Source: Chthoniobacterales bacterium | GTDB taxonomy: Bacteria; Verrucomicrobiota; Verrucomicrobiia; Chthoniobacterales; DYNR01 | NCBI GenBank assembly: GCA_026418675.1 | Contig: JAOAAX010000010.1 | Location: 24,146 to 65,369, forward strand | Length of the DNA: 41,224 bases | Reading direction: 5' to 3' | Notes under the pieces: model-generated | The model's database searches: none | What the model was told of the DNA's origin: nothing | What the model saw: only the letters and a program-made list of their open reading frames with translations | Shown here: piece by piece, positions 8,368 through 16,666 of the stretch | How the letters are laid out: the number at the start of each line of letters is the position of its first letter | Position numbering within the stretch: the stretch's first letter is position 1 | Program-made: the position numbers and the translations under genes

Positions 8368-9014
8368 AATTTCGCCAAATACTGCTTTTATTAATCCTAG
8401 CGGCACTCCTGTTTTTTGGCTTTTTCTGGTTCCAGAGGCAGGAATCTGCTGCTCGCGATGCCCGTGCTCTTCGCCAATTGCAACTGTGGGGCATCGCTCT
8501 TAATCTCTACCTTATTGATAATGACAATTTTCTTCCCGAGGTTGGCACGAATTTTCAAGATTCGCCATACGCCTGGTTTGAAGTCCTTCCTCCCTATCTC
8601 TCCCAGCCTCCCTTGTCCGAACTAATCCGGAATGGAAATAACCCAGCTCCTGGAAGTCCCTCTTTATGGTCTAGTCCACGTGCATCCAAACCTCGAGTTT
8701 GGGACAAATCTCAAGTTTACTCGACATGGGCTATGAACCGAGCCCTCCAACCAGATCCAACATCGCGCCCTTATCGGATCCAAGAATTGAACTTGCCCGG
8801 AAACGTCATCTTCCTAACCGAAGGCTCTGGTTTTTCTCCTGGCTTATTGCCTCATGAAATCAGCACAGCCCCTGGTTTGCCTCGTAATTCTAAAACCCTC
8901 CCAGTTCTTTTTTGCGATGGCCATGCACAGCCCGTCCCTCGCCGAACGTTACTCGCTTCTGAAACTCGAACTGCCGAGAACCTGCAAAAAGGTATCTCCT
9001 GGTTTATTGAATAA
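8364..9014 (+). CDS. Pseudopilin-like (H-x9-DG type) membrane-anchored protein
   Basis: The product is 216 residues. It has an N-terminal hydrophobic helix (ILLLLILAALLFFGFFWF) followed by a charged helix RQESAARDARALRQLQLWGIALNLYLIDNDNFLP. This layout is that of type II secretion pseudopilins in the Planctomycetes/Verrucomicrobia style, and it ends in VLFCDGHAQPVPR, the characteristic cDGH motif of that group. A classic prepilin peptidase site (Gly before Phe/Met-Thr-Leu-Ile-Glu) is missing, so it may stay an uncleaved anchor. Its start overlaps the stop of the 5'-nucleotidase-like gene by 4 bases, implying translational coupling and a shared function at the envelope. The two convergent genes here and at 9060 are separated by 45 bases with no clear terminator. 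Confidence 0.8.
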   Translation: MKFRQILLLLILAALLFFGFFWFQRQESAARDARALRQLQLWGIALNLYLIDNDNFLPEVGTNFQDSPYAWFEVLPPYLSQPPLSELIRNGNNPAPGSPSLWSSPRASKPRVWDKSQVYSTWAMNRALQPDPTSRPYRIQELNLPGNVIFLTEGSGFSPGLLPHEISTAPGLPRNSKTLPVLFCDGHAQPVPRRTLLASETRTAENLQKGISWFIE

Positions 9015-9059
9015 CTGATATTAAAGTCTATTTTTAACATTCTATTACCAAATTCGCAA

Positions 9060-9866
9060 CTAAGCATGACAAACAGTAATTGCATTCACATCCTCCGCTC
9101 CAGCCAATCGCAACATTCGGGCACATTCGTCGAGCGTCGAACCAGTTGTGAAAACGTCATCTACCAAAATCCACCGCTTACCAGAAACTTTTTTATCATT
9201 TTGGACAACAAAAGCATTTTTCAAATTTTTCTTCCTTTGTGCTCGAGTTAGAACTGTTTGCTTCGGGGTTGCAATAACTCGCCTAAGAAGACGGCAAACA
9301 GGCAATTTGAAGCTTTTGCCTAACTCTTTTGCAATAAGATCAGCTTGGTTGTAACCCCTTTCTCTTTCTCGAACTGGATGAAGTGGCACTGGGACAAAAC
9401 CAGCACACCCTTCATTCAGGCCCTCTCGTTCGACAATTTTTGCCAAAGCTTTCCCCAATGGACGTGCCAACCAACCTTCACCGTTATATTTCAGCCGGTG
9501 AATCAAACCAAATGTGACCTCATTTCGTGAAAAACAGGAAACATTTCTCCGAAAGTTAAACCTCGTTTCCTTACAGGAAGCACAGACATCGCCCGGCTCC
9601 ATTCCAGGAAAAGGTTGCGAACAAATCGCACACCGCCGATCCCCAATTTGGGGTAGTTCAGCTTCACACTCCCTACAAAAGTTCTGGCCCCTCTCAAGCG
9701 TCCCCCCACAAACAGGACATTCATCCGGCAAAAATAAATCCAATAAAACCTCAGCCCATCCTTGGAAACCGCTTTTAAACGTTTGAAAAAAGGTTCTGCC
9801 AGGCCAAAGCCGACCGCTTCCCTTGTCCCCAAAAACAAAAGGAAATTTTTTCTCTACAAATCGCAT
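9060..9866 (-). CDS. ComF-family phosphoribosyltransferase-like protein with two zinc knuckles
   Basis: The open frame extends back to 10076 inside the CPBP gene, but the ATG at 9866 forms TAATG with that gene's stop and gives the normal family length (268 residues). The N-terminal part has two four-cysteine clusters: Cys50/53/64/67 (CPVCGG, CREC) and Cys79/82/95/98 (CAIC, CASC). The phosphoribosyltransferase domain shows FVPVPLHPVRERERGYNQA, TPKQTVLTRAQRKKNLKNAF and the PRPP loop WILVDDVFTTGSTLDEC. ComF is required for natural transformation in several bacteria and acts in the cytoplasm; many non-competent bacteria also carry it. It is the last gene of the long minus-strand run. The same run encodes a secreted nuclease-like protein with a ComEA-type HhH domain at 14763-15653. 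Confidence 0.92.
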   Translation of the reverse strand: MRFVEKKFPFVFGDKGSGRLWPGRTFFQTFKSGFQGWAEVLLDLFLPDECPVCGGTLERGQNFCRECEAELPQIGDRRCAICSQPFPGMEPGDVCASCKETRFNFRRNVSCFSRNEVTFGLIHRLKYNGEGWLARPLGKALAKIVEREGLNEGCAGFVPVPLHPVRERERGYNQADLIAKELGKSFKLPVCRLLRRVIATPKQTVLTRAQRKKNLKNAFVVQNDKKVSGKRWILVDDVFTTGSTLDECARMLRLAGAEDVNAITVCHA

Positions 9867-10771
9867 TACCTTCGACGCAGCCATGCCCAGGACAAAATAC
9901 CGCACCCACTTATAACAAGCAGCGGAATAACTCCAGTAGGAACCATGCCACTTACTAGAGTTGGGCCAAGTAATAAAACGCCGTTTGACAAATCCCCTAA
10001 AAAGCTCCACTTGGCTATAAAATTTATTCCTTGCTGTCCAAAAATCCATCCCGCATGCAAGCCAAATGCGTGCCATAAGGAGCGAGTTCGATTAACTGCA
10101 AAAGCCAGAATTAGACCTATAAAAAAAAGAGTCCCCCACCCCCATGCAAGAAGGGGCATTTCGGGAACCGAATCAAATACAGCAAGCATTTGATGCCAGC
10201 CACTAAGCCAATTGACCTCGTTCGTGACTCTGTTTCCAGGGCGAAGAAAATGAACAGACGCAAAAAAAGCAGAAACGAGAACTCCAGCCCAGAAGCTTCC
10301 GAGTAATCGGATTAGAATTCCAAAGGCAATACCGCGAAATAAAACTTCTTCAAAAAAACCAACAAATATCGCAGACAACGCAATCCTCCCAAGACCCTCA
10401 AGTTGAATCTCACTCCGTAAAGCAAACCATCCATTCCATAATCCAATCAGAAAAAAAACACTTAATGGCAAAAAAGCGAATGCAAATCCAGCTAACCAAT
10501 CCTTCCACCACAACGGATTTTTCTTTAACCCGAAATCCACAAGCCGCCACATCTTTAACCGGGCCAATGTGATGAGTAGAAAAACGGCTGCCGTTATTTG
10601 CACAGTCCTTGTGAAGTAACGATGAAAAGGGAACCTCGCTAATTCCTCAAACCACCCATGCCCTGCCATCCACTGGCAAATCCAATAAGCTATTGGCGAT
10701 AAAAACACACCACTTGCAAATACTCCCAAAATGCAAAACAAAACCCACACTAGACTTCTGCAAAAACCCAT
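9866..10771 (-). CDS. CPBP-family intramembrane glutamic endopeptidase (Abi/CAAX-type)
   Basis: The product is 301 residues with about eight hydrophobic segments. The diagnostic motifs are present: EEVLFRGIAFG (Glu141, Glu142, Arg146), SAFFASVHF (His174) and the later LWHAFGLHAGW with two histidines. These are the proposed catalytic glutamate and metal or water-coordinating residues of the CPBP superfamily, which includes the eukaryotic CAAX prenyl protease Rce1. Its bacterial members cleave within the membrane, and the substrate here is unknown. The gene lies 45 bases after the RibD_C-type gene and overlaps comF by one base (TAATG), so the two are probably translated together. Confidence 0.92.
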   Translation of the reverse strand: MGFCRSLVWVLFCILGVFASGVFLSPIAYWICQWMAGHGWFEELARFPFHRYFTRTVQITAAVFLLITLARLKMWRLVDFGLKKNPLWWKDWLAGFAFAFLPLSVFFLIGLWNGWFALRSEIQLEGLGRIALSAIFVGFFEEVLFRGIAFGILIRLLGSFWAGVLVSAFFASVHFLRPGNRVTNEVNWLSGWHQMLAVFDSVPEMPLLAWGWGTLFFIGLILAFAVNRTRSLWHAFGLHAGWIFGQQGINFIAKWSFLGDLSNGVLLLGPTLVSGMVPTGVIPLLVISGCGILSWAWLRRR

Positions 10772-10816
10772 AAAAAAGAAATATTAATCGTTATTCCTCG
10801 TCCAGCCCTACTTGTT

Positions 10817-11515
10817 TTAGCACTTGTTTAGCGAAAGGTAATGGAGGAAAAATTCGCCTCTATCAGTCATAAAAAAACTCTGAAGACAAAACCGTAGTTT
10901 CCTGGGCAAGTAATCTCCACCAATTCCTGTTAAAGTCGGAGCGTTCTCTCCTCCAAAAACACAAGGTGCTAAAGTCAAGTAAAGCTCATCAACTGCACCA
11001 ATCTCTGCAAAAGAACGAAACAAGGCAGCCCCTCCCTCGCATACCAAAATCCCAATGCCATAATCATCCTTTAGTTTTTTCAAAATTTTAGATGCATTAA
11101 TCTTTTGGATCTCAACAAATTCGACATCGTTTCTTTTATAAAAATATTTTGCGCTCTTCTCCTTCGCTCCTTTTTCACAAATCAGCAAAATTTTTCCACC
11201 TGCTGTGTGAAAAACTTTCCAACGAGGGTCAAAAAACCCCGCTGATGAGACAATAATTCTTAAAGGTTCTGGACTTTGTCCTCTTAAAATTCGCTCCTGA
11301 GATAAATTTTTATCGCCGACCCTCATACTCATGCGATCAGCCGTGACAGTCTTTCGTCCTACAATGAGACCGTCACCAAGAGCACGGATTCTTTTCAAAC
11401 TCTTCTTATCATCTTCGGAGGTAAAGTCGCTTGGAGTGTGGTTACGAGTAGAGATCTTTCCATCCAATGACATTGCAAAATTAGCGATGACCCGTGGTCT
11501 ATCACTTAGCTTCAT
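10817..11515 (-). CDS. RibD C-terminal-type reductase (dihydrofolate reductase superfamily)
   Basis: The product is 232 residues covering one RibD_C domain: RPRVIANFAMSLDGKIS at the N-terminus, DGLIVGRKTVTADRMSMRVG, LRIIVSSAGFFDPRWKVFH, ILVCEGGAALFRSFAEIGAVDELYLTLAP and CVFGGENAPTL. This domain normally reduces 5-amino-6-(ribosylamino)uracil 5'-phosphate with NADPH in riboflavin synthesis. The protein lacks the deaminase half of full RibD, so it could be a stand-alone pyrimidine reductase or a related pterin/folate reductase; the sequence cannot separate these. No other riboflavin gene is nearby. It sits 17 bases after the LPG-synthase-type gene in the long minus-strand run. Confidence 0.88.
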   Translation of the reverse strand: MKLSDRPRVIANFAMSLDGKISTRNHTPSDFTSEDDKKSLKRIRALGDGLIVGRKTVTADRMSMRVGDKNLSQERILRGQSPEPLRIIVSSAGFFDPRWKVFHTAGGKILLICEKGAKEKSAKYFYKRNDVEFVEIQKINASKILKKLKDDYGIGILVCEGGAALFRSFAEIGAVDELYLTLAPCVFGGENAPTLTGIGGDYLPRKLRFCLQSFFMTDRGEFFLHYLSLNKC

Positions 11516-11532
11516 GTCAACTTGGCTAACAA

Positions 11533-12654
11533 TTAGTTATCCTTGAAACAGGAATCTTTTTTTCCATTGGAGTTGCAAATCGCATTTTCATCAGCGTCTT
11601 GTGATTCAACGAGTTTTTCCTCCAACTCAATCATTTCACGTTCCATCTCCAGCACACTGACAGCCCCATGCTCAGAAGGACGATAAAAAATATAAATCAA
11701 TCCGCCAATAGCCCCCCAAGCAACTGTTAACATGAAGCCGGTGAAACCAATCAGAACAGCTATTGCACCAGGAACACCAAAAAGCGCTCCAAGCGTTGCT
11801 TTAAAAAGATGCTCACGAACACCCAATCCAGCAACACTTATTGGCATTGCTGAAATTGTTTGAACGATTGGCTGAACAAGAAAAATCTGAGCCAAAGTAA
11901 CCTGGTCTGTGAGTGCCTGCGAGGCACAATAAAAGGAGTAAAAAAGAAGACAATGAGCGGGTAGGCTAACGAGAAAACTTGCCCATAGAGCACGTTGTGA
12001 ACGGGCATAAGAAGAAAAAGAAGTTGCGAACTCCACAACTAACCCTCTCAGTGGAAACCAGCGAGGAAGTCGCTTAGCCAAGTGAAAACGATCTACAACG
12101 AATACAAAGAACAAAAATCCCAGTGCTCCAAATACAATCAAGCCGAGTGATATAACAAGGCCATGCAGACTAGGCTGATCCCAAAATTCTCTAAAGGCAA
12201 ACAGACCTACTACCGCAGCAATTGCAATCAACGCTAATAATCCAACAACTCGATCCATAAAAACGCTCAGCACTGCTGCTGCTCGCCGTCCCGGTGCTTC
12301 CCGGCTGGCATAATACATTTTGACAAGGTCACCTCCAGTTCCCCCAGGTAGAAAAAGATTAAAAAACAAACCGATAAGATTCATGCCATAGGTCCGGCGA
12401 AAACTCGGCCGGATATTGTGAACTGCAAGTAACCACTGCCACCGCCATGTTTGCAAAACAGTTGCTATCCCAACACTAACGAGTCCAGGGATAAACCAAA
12501 ACAGGTTGGCTTTTTGAAGTGTCTTCCACATCAATTCCCGTTTTTCTACGTCCTGAAAAATCCAGTAAAGCAACGCAATGGTAACACTGGCTTGAATTAA
12601 AGTCAGAATGGCTCGTTTCACATTCCCTGTCGGCTTCAGATCATTAGGAGTCAA
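11533..12654 (-). CDS. Lysylphosphatidylglycerol synthase-type integral membrane protein (flippase-like)
   Basis: The product is 373 residues with about seven to eight membrane segments and a charged, Glu-rich cytoplasmic tail. The family pattern is clear: WRWQWLLAVHNIRPSFRRTYGMNLIGLFFNLFLPGGTGGDLVKMYYASRE at about 66-115, AAAVLSVFMDRVVGLLALI, and the later SVAGLGVREHLFKATLG with VAWGAIGGLIY. This membrane domain is shared by MprF and AglD-like proteins and is thought to move lipids or lipid-linked sugars across the membrane. No cytoplasmic aminoacyltransferase domain is attached, so lysyl transfer is not expected. It overlaps the upstream TIM-barrel gene by 11 bases, suggesting translational coupling. 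Confidence 0.9.
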   Translation of the reverse strand: MTPNDLKPTGNVKRAILTLIQASVTIALLYWIFQDVEKRELMWKTLQKANLFWFIPGLVSVGIATVLQTWRWQWLLAVHNIRPSFRRTYGMNLIGLFFNLFLPGGTGGDLVKMYYASREAPGRRAAAVLSVFMDRVVGLLALIAIAAVVGLFAFREFWDQPSLHGLVISLGLIVFGALGFLFFVFVVDRFHLAKRLPRWFPLRGLVVEFATSFSSYARSQRALWASFLVSLPAHCLLFYSFYCASQALTDQVTLAQIFLVQPIVQTISAMPISVAGLGVREHLFKATLGALFGVPGAIAVLIGFTGFMLTVAWGAIGGLIYIFYRPSEHGAVSVLEMEREMIELEEKLVESQDADENAICNSNGKKDSCFKDN

Positions 12655-13555
12655 AAATCTGACGCCATTTTTGCCAGGCGTCGAGCACAGCTTCGCGCTC
12701 GCAATCAGGGCCTAATTCAAATACGATAATAATATCCTTTGGCAAAAGAGGTATTAATTCATCGAATTTTACCTCTCCCTGTCCTGGCGGCAAATGATCA
12801 TGATTTGGCCATTGGACGTCGTGCACATGGCAACCGATTAAGTAATTAGCAGTTTTTTTTAGCCATTCCGCGTGGTCAAGGTAACAAAGATTTTCCTTGA
12901 TTTGAGCATGTCCAAAGTCATGCCAATATCCAAGGTAAGGACTGTTAAATGAGTCAAGGAAAGGGAGCATTTCCCTCTCCGATGGAACATCTTCATATTT
13001 TTCCCGGTTTTCTAAGCCCACCAAAACCCCTAAATTTTGGGCAGCAGAGAGGATGGGACGGAGAGCTGACCGTAAACGATCGAGCCGACGTGGGCCTGCG
13101 GCTTCCCGCATTTTGACAAACTCGATTTTCATGTCCCCAAATTCTTTTGTTAGGAATTTCCCCTGCTGGATAAGTTCCAAAGCTCGTTGATAGGCATTGA
13201 GTGTGCGGACACGGCCGCCGTGAACAACAATTGCTTTAGCTCCAACATGGGCTGCCAGCTCAAGTGTCTTCAATGTCAACTTAACAGCACGGATACGGTC
13301 TGTTTCTCGGTGGGATGTAAATTCATAACAATCAGGAGAATCTCCCTGCATTTCGATTGGGTGAGGGCAAAAATTATGGACACTCGAAACTCGTATAGCT
13401 CCTTGCTCCACCATTCTCACGATTCCCTGTAGCAAGGAGACTTTTAATCCGTGCCCAAGCTCAATCGTATTAATTCCCATCTCCAGCAATTCCTCGACCA
13501 ATGCTTCTCCATGAGTGTGACGGCGACGATTCCAAGATGTCGAAAAGGACAGCAT
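12644..13555 (-). CDS. Sugar phosphate isomerase/epimerase-like TIM-barrel protein
   Basis: The product is 303 residues of the AP-endonuclease-2/xylose-isomerase-like TIM barrel family. Strand-end motifs are visible in order: MLSFSTSWN, INTIELGHGLKV, VSSVHNFCPHP, AKAIVVHGGRV, VGLENREKYEDV (likely metal-binding Glu), LGYWHDFGHAQIKENL (Asp/His ligands), IGCHVHDVQWPNHDHLPPGQGEVKF (His ligands, basic and acidic pair) and IIVFELGPDC. These support a divalent-metal-dependent sugar or inositol epimerase/isomerase in the cytoplasm; the substrate is unknown. It begins 2 bases past the CHASE2-like gene's stop and overlaps the following membrane gene, so all three are likely co-translated. Confidence 0.9.
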   Translation of the reverse strand: MLSFSTSWNRRRHTHGEALVEELLEMGINTIELGHGLKVSLLQGIVRMVEQGAIRVSSVHNFCPHPIEMQGDSPDCYEFTSHRETDRIRAVKLTLKTLELAAHVGAKAIVVHGGRVRTLNAYQRALELIQQGKFLTKEFGDMKIEFVKMREAAGPRRLDRLRSALRPILSAAQNLGVLVGLENREKYEDVPSEREMLPFLDSFNSPYLGYWHDFGHAQIKENLCYLDHAEWLKKTANYLIGCHVHDVQWPNHDHLPPGQGEVKFDELIPLLPKDIIIVFELGPDCEREAVLDAWQKWRQIFDS

Positions 13556-13557
13556 TT

Positions 13558-14766
13558 TTATACTTTTTTATCTGCTTTTATCTGATTCGTTGTATTTACT
13601 AGTTGGATTTTGCGGACCATAGCGGCTGCGAATACCGTCGTGGCAGGGAAAATTAATGGCAAACACACCTGGGTGATTTCATAAATTGCAAAGCCGGCTA
13701 ATAACCAAGCAGAAACTAACGCCGCAGCTAGGATCCAAAGCGAAAAGCGTCCAGCCAAACAGAAAAATGAGCTGACTGCGCATATAAAAAGCATAATTGC
13801 CAAGTTTAGTAGGAAACCAGTTTTTCGGGGGGAGAGAGATTTGCACAAAGATGCCAACGCTACTCCTTGATATTCTGCTAATGAAAGTCTGCGGCCAAAC
13901 TCTTGAGTGGCTCCTTGAATGTCTGCTTTTTCTAATAGCGTTCCCAAAATAATCACTGAACCTTCGACTACTTTGTGGATTTGGCTGATCGTTTTTTTGC
14001 TTTGGAATGAACGTTCGGCTTCGAGAATTAGCTCGTCCATGTCAAGTCTGCGAAGCGAGGTAAAAGTTTCTGGCTTCAGGGGTAGTGTTGCATCGGAAGC
14101 CACAGGTAGGAGTGTATTCCCAATACGAACCGTATTTTGGATTGTTGATTCTATTTTTGATGGTTCGATATTTTGGTAAGCCAGCCAACAAGCAAGTGCG
14201 AAGGAAGATACAATCTTTCCATCGAGACTGGCAAAAAGAGGGAAGCGTGCAACACCTGAAGGTAAATTCAAAAAGCCACAGCCAAACTTTGGCTCTGCTT
14301 CGATTGGTGAAGTAAAACCGTTAAAATGTTCCAGATGCCAATTGGATTCTAGGATTGGAAGTGGAAGTGGAGGAACACCCTCTTGTATAGGAGAGTGAGT
14401 GAGAAGTGTGCCTAATATAACAGGAATTTCAACATTTTGAGGGATCTGGACACCAGTATTGATGAAACTCGGTGTTGCTATTGCGGCTACTTTAGCACCA
14501 AGTCTCTCTGCAGCCCGTATAAATAATGCAACGTCGAGAGAAGAAAGTTCTGAAGCAGTAATTCCCCCTTGAAAAACGACGGTAATTTTAAGAGGTTTTG
14601 TCCAATACTGTCCGTTTGATTCTGCAATCCATTGCTGAAGATTTGTTTCAAGTTTTGCTAGCAATCCATTTTCGGTCTCGCGCCAAGATAACGTGCCAAC
14701 CAAAAAAGCCACCAGAATAATTGGAAAAACTGTGCGTAAGTTATTAGCGGACTTGTTTAGGGTCAA
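13558..14766 (-). CDS. CHASE2-like sensor protein without output domain
   Basis: The product is 402 residues. One N-terminal membrane segment (about 11-27) precedes an extracytoplasmic region of about 290 residues, then three closely spaced membrane helices at about 317-337, 341-361 and 366-385. The protein ends within a few residues of the last helix. The extracytoplasmic part has FIRAAERLGAKVAAIATPS, GFLNLPSGVARFPLFASLDGKIVSSFALACWLA and VIILGTLLEKADI, which fit the CHASE2 sensor layout. CHASE2 usually precedes kinase or cyclase outputs, and none follows here. Signals would have to pass through a partner. It overlaps the SNase-HhH gene by 4 bases. The family call is moderate; the topology is clear. 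Confidence 0.78.
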   Translation of the reverse strand: MTLNKSANNLRTVFPIILVAFLVGTLSWRETENGLLAKLETNLQQWIAESNGQYWTKPLKITVVFQGGITASELSSLDVALFIRAAERLGAKVAAIATPSFINTGVQIPQNVEIPVILGTLLTHSPIQEGVPPLPLPILESNWHLEHFNGFTSPIEAEPKFGCGFLNLPSGVARFPLFASLDGKIVSSFALACWLAYQNIEPSKIESTIQNTVRIGNTLLPVASDATLPLKPETFTSLRRLDMDELILEAERSFQSKKTISQIHKVVEGSVIILGTLLEKADIQGATQEFGRRLSLAEYQGVALASLCKSLSPRKTGFLLNLAIMLFICAVSSFFCLAGRFSLWILAAALVSAWLLAGFAIYEITQVCLPLIFPATTVFAAAMVRKIQLVNTTNQIKADKKV

Positions 14767-15653
14767 TTTGCCGTTGTTGTTTGGTTGCCAACCGTAAGTC
14801 GGCTGCGCCAGCTTTCGAGTTTATCGCGAGAAATACCGCGAATTCTGACGAGCTCATCCACAGAGTTGTAGGGTCTTCCCTGGATAATTCGCTGTGCGAG
14901 TGTTTCGCCCAAACCTGGTAATGCGCGGAGCTCCCATGCTGTAGCTTCGTTAAGATCAATTTTCGGTTGGAATTTAGGTTCGAAAAGCTCTTGGAGTTTT
15001 CTTAATTCCTCACGCCATTCTTTTCTTCCTTCGACAAGAAGATCGGGGTTACTCTCTGCCCAAATACCCTTCCGCGATAGCATTGCTCCAGCTTCAAGGT
15101 CTGCCATCTGGGTGGCGTATTCCTCGGCGGAAATCTCATCGGGAGTTGCACGCGCCACCCCTTGAGCGCGTGCAAGGCCTTCACGAATTAGAATTGCTGC
15201 AAGATCCTGATTCTTTGAAGTTGTGATCATGGCATATACACGAATGGCCCCCGAACGGCCGGGAGCTCGAGCAAAGGAAGTATGAACTGTAAAAGGCTCT
15301 GCTAATAACTGCTCGCGGCGATCCCGAGCTAAGCGACCAAAGTTTAATACTATTTGTGGAGTTTGAACTCCAAAGTAACGCATTTGCTCGACGATACGTC
15401 GGCGGTCAGCTTCCATGCCAGCATCACACTCAGGAGCATCGGCAAAATAAAGTCGAACAAGTAGCTTTTCTGGATTACCATTTCGAAGTATTTCCACGTA
15501 AAAACTATCACCATCTCCTGGCAACTTAAGCAATTGCGAACCAGGAAAAGATTGGAGGGAAGGAGAATCCCGACCAAGTGAAATTAAAACACAAGCAAAA
15601 AAAGAGAAAGTAAAAGAAAAAAGTATCCTTAATTTTCTCTTATTTATTACCAT
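14763..15653 (-). CDS. Secreted SNase-like domain fused to ComEA-type helix-hairpin-helix domain
   Basis: The frame is open from 15704, but that start lies inside the upstream gene. The ATG at 15653, one base past that gene's stop, begins a good signal peptide (MVINKRKLRILFSFTFSFFA) and gives 296 residues. Residues about 43-205 resemble staphylococcal nuclease: PGDGDSFYV, RLYFADAPECD (equivalents of the Arg and two acidic active-site residues at 67, 72 and 75), GRSGAIRVYAMI (basic residue equivalent to Arg87) and ILIREGLARA. Residues about 231-285 are a helix-hairpin-helix pair (IDLNEATAWELRALPGLGETLAQRII, then VDELVRIRGI), the ComEA DNA-binding module. A periplasmic protein that binds, and perhaps cuts, nucleic acid is the natural inference. 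Confidence 0.88.
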   Translation of the reverse strand: MVINKRKLRILFSFTFSFFACVLISLGRDSPSLQSFPGSQLLKLPGDGDSFYVEILRNGNPEKLLVRLYFADAPECDAGMEADRRRIVEQMRYFGVQTPQIVLNFGRLARDRREQLLAEPFTVHTSFARAPGRSGAIRVYAMITTSKNQDLAAILIREGLARAQGVARATPDEISAEEYATQMADLEAGAMLSRKGIWAESNPDLLVEGRKEWREELRKLQELFEPKFQPKIDLNEATAWELRALPGLGETLAQRIIQGRPYNSVDELVRIRGISRDKLESWRSRLTVGNQTTTAN

Positions 15654-15654
15654 T

Positions 15655-16623
15655 TTATTGGATGATGAAATCGTAAACTTGGATACGGAAAATAAGCGGG
15701 GCAAGTTCTTTGCGGGCTACTTCGAGATGAATAGGGTGGTTTTCGTATTCTGTGAGTGCTTTTTGGCTGGAGAAACGCATTAGCAGAGCTACGTCGTAGC
15801 TACTATCTACTTCTTTACGGGCGCTAGTTAGGGGAGAACCAATGATAACAGATTCTAAACCTGGAATTGTTCCAACGAAGTTTCGGGTTGCGTTAGCAAT
15901 TTTCTCGATTGCTTCTTTTTGGCCAGGCGTTTCCAACCAAATTAGGACGAGATGTGCGACAGGAGGCCCATTGGGCTGGGAGGAATCGGGAGAAGTGGTC
16001 TCGGATTGAAGCGAGTCAAGCCTGTTTGTATCGGATTGATGTGTTTGGGGCTGGGAAGGCTGCTGAGTTTGATTGTCAGTAGTCTGAATTGGAGAGGGAG
16101 GGGGCTCTGCTTGATTAAGGAGTTTCTCATCTTTTTCAACAAAATCAACAGGGGAAGAACCTTGAGTTACATTTCCAACAGTTTCATTTGCTGCGTGTGT
16201 TGGAATAGTGGATTGCAAATAAGGTTGGTGCTCCTCAGATGCCTGAGGTTCTGTTTGTTGTGAGATGTGTTCAAGTTGGGATGGAAATGGAGAGGGGGGT
16301 ATTGTTTCAGTTGTGCTAGAAGGAATACTATTTTCAGATAGGGTTGTCTGAATTTGCGATGAAGAAGTTTGAATCGGGATTACTTCACCTGGAGCGGATG
16401 TTGAGGAAGGAGTTGGAGTTGGGGATGGTAAAGGGGAAGGTTGTGTTGTTTCCTGCGTGCTAGAAGGAGAAGGAGTCGGAGTTGGTTGTGGGGTAGTTTC
16501 TAAGAGCTGGGAAGTTGCTGGCTCCTCCCCAGATGGAGGCGGTTTTTCGAACCAAGGAAAGGTCAATCCATAGGTCGGAAAGAGGGAAAAATAAAAGACA
16601 AACAGAGTTAAAAAAAGTCTCAT
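15655..16623 (-). CDS. Secreted low-complexity protein with C-terminal Dabb-like domain
   Basis: The product is 322 residues. A signal peptide (MRLFLTLFVFYFSLFPTYG) is followed by about 200 residues dominated by Pro, Ser, Thr and Gln with repeated TPTPSPS/PSPLPSPTPTPS stretches. The last hundred residues (about 222-322) form a compact domain: VAHLVLIWLETPGQKEAIEKIANATRNFVGTIPGLESVIIGSP, DVALLMRFSSQKALTEYENHPIHLEVARKELAPLI and a final hydrophobic strand. This is the stress-responsive alpha/beta-barrel (Dabb) pattern, a ferredoxin-like dimer fold. Dabb proteins are usually cytoplasmic, so a secreted one on a long flexible stalk is unusual. It sits 43 bases after pdxJ and directly before the SNase-HhH gene. 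Confidence 0.85.
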   Translation of the reverse strand: MRLFLTLFVFYFSLFPTYGLTFPWFEKPPPSGEEPATSQLLETTPQPTPTPSPSSTQETTQPSPLPSPTPTPSSTSAPGEVIPIQTSSSQIQTTLSENSIPSSTTETIPPSPFPSQLEHISQQTEPQASEEHQPYLQSTIPTHAANETVGNVTQGSSPVDFVEKDEKLLNQAEPPPSPIQTTDNQTQQPSQPQTHQSDTNRLDSLQSETTSPDSSQPNGPPVAHLVLIWLETPGQKEAIEKIANATRNFVGTIPGLESVIIGSPLTSARKEVDSSYDVALLMRFSSQKALTEYENHPIHLEVARKELAPLIFRIQVYDFIIQ

Positions 16624-16666
16624 TTAGGAATAAGATAAATAAACTTGACTAAAAAGACATATTTAT

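Noticed and set aside
9867-10076. N-terminal extension of comF reaching into the CPBP gene
   Set aside because: The extension overlaps CPBP coding sequence in another frame, and the ATG at 9866 gives the normal ComF length.
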